DNA of 64,000 nucleotides from an uncultured Verrucomicrobiota bacterium (GTDB lineage Bacteria > Verrucomicrobiota > Verrucomicrobiia > Opitutales > Intestinicryptomonadaceae): contig CASFDK010000006.1 of assembly GCA_949293415.1 (NCBI GenBank), forward strand, positions 51,131 to 115,130, written 5' to 3'. Within the stretch, counting starts at the first letter, position 1. Each line of letters opens with the position of its first letter. The position numbers and the translations under genes are program-made. This document shows, in pieces, positions 51,628-59,384 of this stretch. The notes under the pieces are model-generated. The model saw nothing but the letters and a program-made list of their open reading frames with translations. It ran no database searches and was not told the DNA's origin.

Positions 51628-53457
51628 TTATTTGTGTTTTGCGATGTCGCAGCCTTTGAATTTGGGGCACGACGGACATTCCACAATGATGTCCTGAGCC
51701 GACTTGCCCGGGGGGATGAAAGGCAGAACGTGTTCGTCGTGTTCAACCACGACTTCCAACAGATAGGGGATTTTGGAGTCGAGCATTTCGCGCATTGCGC
51801 CCTCGAGTTCTTCGCGCTTTGAAACGCGCTTCGAAGCCCAGCCGTAGCCCTCGGCGATTTTCTCGTAGTTCGGATAAATCGCGCCGAGATTTTCGGGCCC
51901 GCCGGGGTTCTTGGGGTCGAGCGAAAGGTCGGTATTGCCGCGCGTGCCGCCGTACATCATATCCTCCCACTGCATAACCATTCCGAGGAACTGGTTGTTG
52001 AGCAGAAGCACCTTGACGGGCAGTTTCTCGGCGACCGCCGTCGCCATTTCCTGAATGTTCATCTGGAACGAGCCGTCGCCGTCGATGTCCACAACGTTCG
52101 CCTCGGGACGCGCCGCCTTTACGCCTATCGCCGACGGCAGACCAAAGCCCATCGTGCCCGCGCCGAGCGAGCTTATGAACTGGCGCGGCTTGGTGAAGAC
52201 AAAATTCTGCGGAGTCCACATCTGGTGCTGACCGACACCCGTGGTAACGACAACATTGTCTCCGCTGACTTTGTAGAGAGCGGAAATCGCCTCCTGCGAA
52301 GTTAGGTTTTTGCGCTGCCTGTACGAGAATGGGAACGGATAGCGCGTTTTCCAGCACTTGACTTGGTCGAGCCATTTCGAAAGGTCGGGCTTGGGCGTTT
52401 TGTTTTTCTTGGCGAGCTCGAGCATACGCCTGAGCGCGTACTTTATTTCGCTGTGAACACCGAGGAAAACCTTCACGTTTTTGTTCTGTTCGGCGAAGTC
52501 GATATCGAGGTGCACGACTTTTGCGTGCGGGGCGAATTTGGACACCGCGCCCGTTATGCGGTCGCTAAAGCGCGTTCCGAACGCCAGAAGCAGATCGGAA
52601 TTGAGAACCGCACTATTGCCCGCGTATGTGCCGTGCATACCGAACCAATAGAGGTTTTTGTCTTCGAGCGGATTTACCGTGCCTATGCCCATCAGCGTGT
52701 TCGCCACAGGTATGTCGAAATACTTCGAGAATGCGTCGAGCTCTTTCGCCGCGCCCGCCGAAACAATGCCGCCGCCCGCGTAGATTACGGGCTGCTTCGA
52801 CTGCGAAACAAGCTCCAAGAGCTTTTCCAATGCGGTATCGTCGGCGTGCGGAATTTTCTGCAAACCGGGGAGGTCGGGCTTTGCGTCGAAGTTCGGAGCA
52901 ATCATCTGCTGCTGCACGTCTTTGGGAATGTCGATGAGCACGGGACCGGGGCGACCCGATTTTGCAATCAGGAATGCCTCTTTGATTGTCTGCGGAAGGT
53001 CGTTTGCGTCGAGCACCAAGTAGCTGTGCTTGACCACGGGGAGCGTCATACCGAAAACGTCGGTTTCCTGAAACGCGCTCTTGCCAATGAGCGACTGGAA
53101 CACCTGCCCCGTGATTGCAACGAGCGGAACGCTGTCCATATATGCGTCGGAAATAGCCGTAAGCAGGTTCATCGCGCCTGGGCCGCTTGTTGCCATACAT
53201 ACGCCGACTTTGCCCGTTGCGCGGGCGTAGCCCTGTGCCATAAAACCGCCGCCCTGTTCGTGGCGGGGAAGAACAACCCTGATTTTCTTTGTGCGCGTAA
53301 GGGCGTTGTGCATGTCGATAATCGAACCGCCGGGGTATGCGAAAATCGTGTCCACGCCCTCGTTTTCGAGACATTTTACGACTACGTCCGTACCCTTCAT
53401 TAGTTTGGGCGCGGGTGCGGATTTTTTTGCAGTCGTTTTAGTTGTCGTTTTTTTCAT
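51628..53457 (-). CDS. ilvB: Acetolactate synthase large subunit with N- and C-terminal extensions
   Basis: A 609-residue TPP enzyme for the first step of branched-chain amino-acid synthesis. The catalytic Glu is in RHEQGGGFMAQGYARATGK; the core has GRPGPVLIDIPKDVQ, FGTRFSDRITG, and TPP-binding IDGDGSFQMNIQEMATA with NNQFLGMVMQWE. The N-terminus has a Lys/Thr/Ala-rich extension of about 18 residues and the C-terminus a Cys-containing extension (VECPSCPKFKGCDIAKHK), which is unusual. The regulatory subunit ilvN is not adjacent. A cyclophilin gene follows in the same operon. Confidence 0.92.
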   Translation of the reverse strand: MKKTTTKTTAKKSAPAPKLMKGTDVVVKCLENEGVDTIFAYPGGSIIDMHNALTRTKKIRVVLPRHEQGGGFMAQGYARATGKVGVCMATSGPGAMNLLTAISDAYMDSVPLVAITGQVFQSLIGKSAFQETDVFGMTLPVVKHSYLVLDANDLPQTIKEAFLIAKSGRPGPVLIDIPKDVQQQMIAPNFDAKPDLPGLQKIPHADDTALEKLLELVSQSKQPVIYAGGGIVSAGAAKELDAFSKYFDIPVANTLMGIGTVNPLEDKNLYWFGMHGTYAGNSAVLNSDLLLAFGTRFSDRITGAVSKFAPHAKVVHLDIDFAEQNKNVKVFLGVHSEIKYALRRMLELAKKNKTPKPDLSKWLDQVKCWKTRYPFPFSYRQRKNLTSQEAISALYKVSGDNVVVTTGVGQHQMWTPQNFVFTKPRQFISSLGAGTMGFGLPSAIGVKAARPEANVVDIDGDGSFQMNIQEMATAVAEKLPVKVLLLNNQFLGMVMQWEDMMYGGTRGNTDLSLDPKNPGGPENLGAIYPNYEKIAEGYGWASKRVSKREELEGAMREMLDSKIPYLLEVVVEHDEHVLPFIPPGKSAQDIIVECPSCPKFKGCDIAKHK

Positions 53458-53515
53458 ATCGCTGTCTTGATTATGTTAAACTTTCCACGATAGCCAATGT
53501 CGGACGGGCTTCAAC

Positions 53516-53552
53516 AAAAAAGTTCGCGTCGGACGTGCGCCGTACGCGAACT
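53516..53552 (-). terminator. Terminator of the GH-D-like gene
   Basis: AGTTCGCGT (53521-53529) pairs with ACGCGAACT (53544-53552), followed on the minus strand by six T. Confidence 0.75.
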
Positions 53553-53581
53553 TGTCTGCCGAAAAAATCTCCGCCGCGCGG

Positions 53582-55201
53582 CTATTTTTTCTCGCGGACC
53601 AGAAGCACGTACGCTTCCGTCCAGTCGCCCCTGCGGAGCTTGACGACCTCCTTGCCTAGACTTGCGGGAACGGTCAGCTTGCCGCCCGAAATCTTCACCC
53701 TGTCGCTTACGTCGATTGCCTCCTTTTCGAGCAGATCCTGCGCGAGCACTTCAACCTGCCTGCCTGCAGCCAGTTTGAAGCTTACGTCGCCGTTGACTCC
53801 GAACAGGCAGATTTTCCTGTTCAGGCAGTCGAGATTCACATCGACATCCGCGCGCGGGTTGTGGATTCTGTCGGAACCGGCGGTCATTCGCGGGGTCATC
53901 GAAAGCGCGAACGAGCCGTTGGGATGGAGTGTAGCCTGAACGTACGGCTGCATATTGCCCGCATTGCGGGGCGTAACTTTCGGGTTTTCGATGCCGCGCG
54001 AGACAATTGCGGGCGCGCTCTGCTTTACGGTTTTGCCCCAAGCGGGCGCATACCAAATTGTATTTGGCTTGAATGTCCACTCGTCCTCTAGACGCTCTTT
54101 CGAAACGAAAATTTCGAGCTCGTTCATCGGCACTGCGGGCGCGATTCTCTGCCAAAGCACAGCACGGATTACGGCCCAACGCGCGCCGTTGTCGCGGGCG
54201 ATGCTGTCCCAACGCATAATGCCGACCGCCGCGCCCAGACCCACCGAAAGCGACATATTGTCTTCGACCGAAATAATCGCCCGCGAGCCCGACTTCCAGC
54301 CGCTTGCAAGCTCGTACGCCGCGCGGTCTATTGTGGTCGTCGATTTAATCGGGTTGAGCGTGTCGTAGGTTCTGAAGACGTTCGAGAACTTCACGGTGTC
54401 GTCCACAATCGACAAAATCTCGGGCTTTGTCTTCGAAAATTCGCCGCTGCCCTGCATCGTCTTGATGTCGAAATCGTTGAGCGGCGACGACGGAACCGCG
54501 TGCTCCACATAAAGCTTCGGATAGTACTTTTCGGCAAGCTCCGAAAGCATTTTTCTGAATTCGGGTTCGTGCCCGTGAACGCCCCAGTCCACCTTCCAGT
54601 AGGATACGCCCGCCTTTTTGCTCCATAACACACGCTGTTTCCAGTATTCGCGCAGCTCCTCGAGCGAAAGCTTGTTGCGCCAAGATTCGCCCTTTGCCTG
54701 TGCGGCAATCCAGACCGCCGCGCCGCGCCAGCCGCGCTTTTTCAGCATTTTGTTTAGCGTCTTGAGCCTCTGCGCGGGATCTCCCTTGCACGAGGGAAAT
54801 TTCTTTTCGTCAAGCTCGAACGAGCCGAACGCCTCCGACTTCTTGGCGGGCGTGTTGTACGGAACGTCCCAGCCGTCGTCGAGAAGCATATAAACGTCTT
54901 TGCGGATTTCGGGCCAGAAATTCACCCAGCCGTTTTCGCCGAAAATCAAATCTTCGTTGATGCACGAACGGGCGAAGTCCGCGCCGCCGCCTTGGTCGCC
55001 CTCGAACGCGATTTCGCGCCTTACGGTTTCGCGCACTTTCTTCGCCTGCTCGCCGCCGACTCCGTTCTGTACGCCCCAAGTGCACCAGATGTTCGGACCT
55101 TTCGAAGGCTTGTCGGGCACGAGATTTTCGGCAAACGCCGCCGCCGAAGCTATCGACAATGCGGCAAACGCCGCCGTTATGATTTTGTTTTTATTTCCCA
55201 T
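53582..55201 (-). CDS. Exported clan GH-D-like glycosidase (alpha-galactosidase type)
   Basis: A 539-residue protein from ATG at 55201 with signal MGNKNKIITAAFAALSIASA. The barrel has NIWCTWGVQNG, YMLLDDGWDVPYN, WRGAAVWIAAQ and SYWKVDWGVHGHEPEFRKML; the Asp of KVDWG fits the nucleophile position of GH27/GH36 enzymes. The end is a beta domain. It resembles GH27/36 distantly, and the substrate is not certain. It follows the uxaC gene on the same strand after a terminator. Confidence 0.65.
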   Translation of the reverse strand: MGNKNKIITAAFAALSIASAAAFAENLVPDKPSKGPNIWCTWGVQNGVGGEQAKKVRETVRREIAFEGDQGGGADFARSCINEDLIFGENGWVNFWPEIRKDVYMLLDDGWDVPYNTPAKKSEAFGSFELDEKKFPSCKGDPAQRLKTLNKMLKKRGWRGAAVWIAAQAKGESWRNKLSLEELREYWKQRVLWSKKAGVSYWKVDWGVHGHEPEFRKMLSELAEKYYPKLYVEHAVPSSPLNDFDIKTMQGSGEFSKTKPEILSIVDDTVKFSNVFRTYDTLNPIKSTTTIDRAAYELASGWKSGSRAIISVEDNMSLSVGLGAAVGIMRWDSIARDNGARWAVIRAVLWQRIAPAVPMNELEIFVSKERLEDEWTFKPNTIWYAPAWGKTVKQSAPAIVSRGIENPKVTPRNAGNMQPYVQATLHPNGSFALSMTPRMTAGSDRIHNPRADVDVNLDCLNRKICLFGVNGDVSFKLAAGRQVEVLAQDLLEKEAIDVSDRVKISGGKLTVPASLGKEVVKLRRGDWTEAYVLLVREKK

Positions 55202-55266
55202 AATATACAGTTTTGTTGTCGAGATGATAATTTGAACACTATTTGGCAAAACATCGCCTTCTTGTC

Positions 55267-55300
55267 AAAAAAAAAGTCCGCCCCCAACGGGACGGACTTT
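55267..55300 (-). terminator. Terminator of uxaC
   Basis: AAAGTCCG (55273-55280) pairs with CGGACTTT (55293-55300), followed on the minus strand by a run of nine T that overlaps the stem. Confidence 0.8.
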
Positions 55301-55320
55301 CGGGAAAATTCCGGAAAATA

Positions 55321-56724
55321 CTACAAATCGAAATACGACTTCGCGTTGTAGTACGAAACATCGGCGACAAGCTTGCCGACCAGAGCCATATCGCGCGGCA
55401 GAAAACCGCGTTCCATTTCCCTGCCGAGCATATTGCAGAGTATGCGGCGGAAATATTCGTGCCGTGCGTACGAAAGGAACGAGCGCGAATCGGTAAGCAT
55501 ACCCACAAACCGTCCGAGCAGCGACATACTCGAGACCGCCTCGAGCTGCCGGAGCATACCCTCGTAGCTGTCCATAAACCACCAAGCCGCGCCGAGCTGC
55601 AGCTTGCCCGCGCAGAGCGAATCCTGAAAATTGCCGAGCATTGAGGCAATCATCGCGTTGTCCTTGGGATTGATGTTGTAGATGATTGTCTTGCCCAGCG
55701 CGCCCGCCTCGGCAATGCGGTTCAAGTGGCGCGAGAGCGGCAGCGCGTAGTTCGATTCGCCTATCGAGTCGAAGCCCGCGTCCGCGCCGAGCTTTGCGAA
55801 CATCGCCTTGTTGTTGTTGCGGATTGGCCCAATGTGCAGCTGGCGCACCCAACCCTTTTCGTAGTCCATCGCCGCGCATTCGAGCAGAATCGCCGACTTG
55901 AACGCCACAACTTCGTCCGGCGCGAGATGCTCGCTCGACGAAATCGCCTTCTTGAAAGTGTCCTCGACCTCATAGTAGAACGCGTTTTTGAACCAGACCG
56001 TTTCGATCCCGTAGTCCGAAACGCGGCAGCCGTGCTCGTGGAAATAGTCGTGGCGGATTTTTATCGCCTTGAGAAGGTCGTAGTACGATTTGATTTCCAC
56101 ACCCGAAGCCTTTTCGAGCTTTTCGAGGTACTTGATGTAGTTCTCATGCCCATCGATTGCGAACGCCTTGTCGGGGCGGAACGTGGGGCGCACCTTTACG
56201 GGGAAATCCGACTTTGCGATTTCGGCGTGCCACGACAAATCGGAAACGGGGTCGTCGGTCGTGCAGACGGCTTCGACGTTGCTCTTTTGCATGCATTCGC
56301 GCGCGCCCAAGCCCGACTTAAGAACTTCGTTCGCCCTGTTCCAGACCTCTTCGGCGGTGTCGCCCGAAAGAAGAACGTCGTCGATGCCGAAGAAGCGGGC
56401 AAGCTCGAGATGGCACCAGTGGTACATAGGATTGCGGAGCATATAGGGCATCGCCTCGGCGAATTTCTGGAATTTTTCGCGGTCGGACGCGTCGCCCGTA
56501 CAGTACTTTTCCTCCACGCCGTTGCTGCGCATAAGACGCCACTTGTAGTGGTCGCCGCCAAGCCACACTTGTGCGATGTTTTCCCAATGCTTGTTTTCGG
56601 AAATCTCCTGCGGATCGAGGTGGCAGTGGAAGTCAATGAGGGGGAGCTTTTCGGCGAATTCGTGGTAAAGCTCGCGCGAAAATTTGTTGTCCAAAAGAAA
56701 ATCGTCAGAAATGAATTTTTCCAT
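55321..56724 (-). CDS. uxaC: Glucuronate isomerase
   Basis: A 467-residue amidohydrolase-fold isomerase converting glucuronate and galacturonate to the corresponding 2-ketouronates. Diagnostic segments are PLIDFHCHLDPQEI (metal-binding HxH), NPMYHWCHLELARFFGI, VCTTDDPVSDLSWH, RPTFRPDKAF, FKSAILLECAAMDYEKGW, LHIGPIRNNN, TDSRSFLSYARHEYFRRI. The LacI regulator and a PfkB-family kinase lie next door, together a hexuronate catabolic module. The promoter is at 56732-56760. Confidence 0.95.
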   Translation of the reverse strand: MEKFISDDFLLDNKFSRELYHEFAEKLPLIDFHCHLDPQEISENKHWENIAQVWLGGDHYKWRLMRSNGVEEKYCTGDASDREKFQKFAEAMPYMLRNPMYHWCHLELARFFGIDDVLLSGDTAEEVWNRANEVLKSGLGARECMQKSNVEAVCTTDDPVSDLSWHAEIAKSDFPVKVRPTFRPDKAFAIDGHENYIKYLEKLEKASGVEIKSYYDLLKAIKIRHDYFHEHGCRVSDYGIETVWFKNAFYYEVEDTFKKAISSSEHLAPDEVVAFKSAILLECAAMDYEKGWVRQLHIGPIRNNNKAMFAKLGADAGFDSIGESNYALPLSRHLNRIAEAGALGKTIIYNINPKDNAMIASMLGNFQDSLCAGKLQLGAAWWFMDSYEGMLRQLEAVSSMSLLGRFVGMLTDSRSFLSYARHEYFRRILCNMLGREMERGFLPRDMALVGKLVADVSYYNAKSYFDL

Positions 56725-56731
56725 TGACTAA

Positions 56732-56760
56732 ACTATCTCAAACGTTTGAGTTTAGGTCAA
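56732..56760 (-). promoter_or_regulatory. uxaC promoter with operator palindrome in the spacer
   Basis: TTGACC (56760-56755), a 17-bp spacer and GATAGT (56737-56732) on the minus strand. The spacer holds the perfect palindrome CTCAAACGTTTGAG (56737-56750), and outer CTAAAC and GTTTAG arms extend the symmetry. The predicted start of transcription is about 56725, next to the ATG at 56724, so uxaC may be leaderless. Confidence 0.7.
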
Positions 56761-56855
56761 GTAAATTTCGGCGCAAGCGCAACATTTGCGCCGTTTTTTT
56801 CAATACAAACCGCGCGCAAATTTTGCGCACATCGGCGGGAATTTTTCTCAACACC

Positions 56856-57845
56856 ATGAAAGTAACGCAAAGGGACATCGCAAAAAAGATCGGCGTTTCC
56901 ACATCGCTGGTATCGAGGGTGCTTTCGGGGCAGGCGCACAAAATCGGCGTTCACCCGAAGAAAATCGAAGACATTATCAGGGTTGCAAAGGAGATGAACT
57001 ACGTGCCCTCGCCCGCCGCACTCATACTCAAGGGCAAAAAGAGCCACACGGTCGGCATTGTCGCATACGACTTCTACGACCCGTACTTTTCGTTCGTCAT
57101 CAGCGAACTTCAGGAGCTCTCGCACGGCAACAACTATTCGCTTCTGCTCGTCGGCTTTCTGAACCGCAAACCGTGCGAATCCGACCTCCTGCCGCTCTAC
57201 AAGCATTCGGTGGACGGCATAATCGTGCTCGGCTCGTACGGCGACCTCTCTTGGACCGAAGCGTTCAAGGACGTGCCGATTGCCCGCATAGGACACGGCT
57301 CGCACCCCAACCTCACCCTTTCGGTAAGCATCGACGAAAACGACGCAATGCGCAAAATCTTCACACACCTCGTGCAGGACTTGGGGTTGCACAGCATAGC
57401 ATTCGCCTCGCGCGAAATCCCCGCGCACCATCTGCGCTGCGCAGCCGCCGAGGAAGTGGCGAAAGACTTCGACTGCCGCTTCGACTCGCTCGCGCCGTCC
57501 GCCGACCACAACGACTTCAAAGTCGGGCAGGAAATCGCGCGCGACCTGCTCAAAAACGGGAAGGACAACCTGCCCGAGGCAATCATCTGCGCAACCGACA
57601 CAATCGCGATGGGCGTAATCAAGAAATTCTATGAGGCGGGCGTGCGCGTCCCCGAAGACGTGGCGATAACGGGCTTCGACGACATCCCAGCGGCGGCGAA
57701 CTACATCCCGTCGGTCACCTCGTTCCGCCAGCCCGTAAAGCTCTTCGCGAAAATGTGCTTCTCGGCGGTGATGGAAAACGCCGAACCGAACATCTCGCAC
57801 GTCGAAGGCGAACTCATCATACGCAAGAGTACAATGAAAATTTAA
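56856..57845 (+). CDS. LacI family regulator of the hexuronate module
   Basis: A 329-residue LacI/GalR protein from ATG at 56856. The helix-turn-helix is VTQRDIAKKIGVSTSLVSRVLSG, the hinge PSPAALILKGKKSHTVG, the effector domain FYDPYFSFVISELQEL to AIICATDTIAMGVIKKFYEA and VAITGFDDIPAAANYIPSV. It is divergent from uxaC, with the CTCAAACGTTTGAG palindrome between them. The likely effector is a ketouronate or KDG. It is followed by the kinase gene after 34 bases. Confidence 0.9.
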   Translation: MKVTQRDIAKKIGVSTSLVSRVLSGQAHKIGVHPKKIEDIIRVAKEMNYVPSPAALILKGKKSHTVGIVAYDFYDPYFSFVISELQELSHGNNYSLLLVGFLNRKPCESDLLPLYKHSVDGIIVLGSYGDLSWTEAFKDVPIARIGHGSHPNLTLSVSIDENDAMRKIFTHLVQDLGLHSIAFASREIPAHHLRCAAAEEVAKDFDCRFDSLAPSADHNDFKVGQEIARDLLKNGKDNLPEAIICATDTIAMGVIKKFYEAGVRVPEDVAITGFDDIPAAANYIPSVTSFRQPVKLFAKMCFSAVMENAEPNISHVEGELIIRKSTMKI

Positions 57846-57879
57846 CCAAAAACAAATTAAAGCAATCCGTTTACATCAA

Positions 57880-58974
57880 ATGAAAACAAAATCGAAAGAA
57901 TCGGTAAAATACGACATCGTATCGCTCGGCGAAGTTATGCTCCGCCTCGATCCCCAGAACGACCGCATCAGAACGGCGCGCTCGTTCCGCGCTTGGGAGG
58001 GCGGCGGCGAATACAACGTGGCGCGCGGGCTGAAAAAATGCTTCGGACTCCGCGCGGGTCTGGTCAGTGCGTTCGCCAAGAACGAAGTCGGCTACCTGCT
58101 CGAAGACTTCATTATGCAGGGCGGCGTGAATATGGACTTCGTAAAGTGGGTCAAAGCGGACGGCGCGGGACGCAACGTGCGCAACGGGCTCAACTTCACC
58201 GAACGCGGCTTCGGCATCCGCGGGGCGTTGGGATGCTCCGACCGCGGGCACTCGGCGGCTTCGCAGCTGAAAGCGGGCGACATCGACTGGGAGGAACTTT
58301 TCGGCAAACAGGGCGTAAGATGGTTCCACACGGGCGGCATATTCGCCGCGCTCTCGGAAACGACGGGCGAAGTGGTTCTCGAAGCGGCGAAAGTCGCAAA
58401 AAAATACGGCACAATCGTATCGTACGACCTCAACTACCGCCCATCGCTGTGGGCGGATATCGGCGGACAGAAACGCGCGGTTGAAATCAACTCTGAAATC
58501 GCAAAGTACGTCGACGTGATGATAGGCAACGAAGAGGACTTCACCGCGTGCCTCGGGCTTGAAGTTGAAGGTCTCGACGAAAACATCTCCGACATCAACG
58601 TAGAGGCGTTCAAGAAGATGATCAACAACGCCGTCGCGAAATACCCGAACTTCAAGGCGACCGCGACAACCCTGCGCAAAGTGCGCTCGGCAAGCGTCAA
58701 CGACTGGAGCGCAATCTGCTGGTGCGACGGTCAATTCTACGAATCGAAAAAGCGCGACGGTCTGGAAATCTTCGACCGCGTGGGCGGCGGCGACTCTTTC
58801 GCCTCGGGCTTCATCTACGGAATGATGGAACTCGACTCGCCGAAGCTTGCCGTGGAATACGGCGCGGCACACGGCGCGCTTGCAATGACAACCCCCGGCG
58901 ACACGAGCACCGCAAGACTCGAGGAAGTCCGCAAGCTCGCCGAAACGAACGCGGGCGCGAGAGTCGTAAGATAA
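57880..58974 (+). CDS. kdgK: PfkB-family sugar kinase, probable 2-keto-3-deoxygluconate kinase
   Basis: A 364-residue ribokinase-fold enzyme. The N-terminus has SLGEVMLRLDP and EGGGEYNVARGLKKCFG (substrate and anion contacts), SYDLNYRPSLW is the conserved middle motif, and FDRVGGGDSFASGFIYG carries the catalytic Asp. KDG kinases have this GGGDSF form. The position next to uxaC and its regulator supports KDG phosphorylation; the KDPG aldolase and the ketouronate reductases or dehydratases are not in the window. The symbol rests on context as well as motifs. Confidence 0.8.
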   Translation: MKTKSKESVKYDIVSLGEVMLRLDPQNDRIRTARSFRAWEGGGEYNVARGLKKCFGLRAGLVSAFAKNEVGYLLEDFIMQGGVNMDFVKWVKADGAGRNVRNGLNFTERGFGIRGALGCSDRGHSAASQLKAGDIDWEELFGKQGVRWFHTGGIFAALSETTGEVVLEAAKVAKKYGTIVSYDLNYRPSLWADIGGQKRAVEINSEIAKYVDVMIGNEEDFTACLGLEVEGLDENISDINVEAFKKMINNAVAKYPNFKATATTLRKVRSASVNDWSAICWCDGQFYESKKRDGLEIFDRVGGGDSFASGFIYGMMELDSPKLAVEYGAAHGALAMTTPGDTSTARLEEVRKLAETNAGARVVR

Positions 58975-58997
58975 GACACAATTCGATAAAAAGGAAA

Positions 58998-59032
58998 GGG
59001 GCAGTACCGCAAAGTACTGCCCCCTTTTTTTT
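58998..59032 (+). terminator. Terminator of the regulator-kinase operon
   Basis: GGGGCAGTAC (58998-59007) pairs with GTACTGCCCC (59014-59023) and is followed by eight T. The stem is nearly the same as the terminator stems in the two arms of the inverted repeat. Confidence 0.85.
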
Positions 59033-59136
59033 GAGTACAAACACGAAGACTCAATAGAACGAACATAAATCCCGAAGCCGAAACCGCGCGGCAAATCGCG
59101 CCCGCGGCGGCGGAACGGGACGGATAATATTTTCCC

Positions 59137-59177
59137 AAAAATATCCCGAACCCCCGTTTTTTTTGGGGGTCGGGATA
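59137..59177 (-). terminator. Terminator downstream of the autotransporter remnant
   Basis: TATCCCGAACCCCC pairs with GGGGGTCGGGATA, with a bulge and a T-rich loop, followed by TTTTT on the minus strand. It lies 24 bases after the remnant's stop and would also end transcripts from the larger gene upstream. Confidence 0.75.
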
Positions 59178-59200
59178 CGTTTACTAACTACAAACTACGT

Positions 59201-59302
59201 TTAGAACTTAAGCTGTACGCCCGCGTTCAGGTTGTGGTAGACATCGCCCGAAACTTCGGCAGCGTAGTCGAGATATACGCGCCAGTCGGCATTGATGTCG
59301 CA
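59201..59302 (-). pseudogene. C-terminal remnant of a second autotransporter beta-barrel
   Basis: About 33 in-frame codons end in VYHNLNAGVQLKF and a stop at 59203-59201; the frame begins right after a TAA at about 59303. DWRVYLDYAAEVSGDVYHN matches the style of the last two strands of the autotransporter barrel next door (AFVDYSATLRSAYSAHGLNLGAQFRF, partial), with a terminal Phe. It is probably the residue of a deleted or recombined paralogue. The bases just upstream carry ACATATGAAACATATGT (about 59305-59321). Confidence 0.65.
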
Positions 59303-59384
59303 TTACATATGAAACATATGTTTCACGTTTACAACCCCGTCGTCGAATGCTCTGCACCCGACGACAGGCGTTTATTGTATTAGA

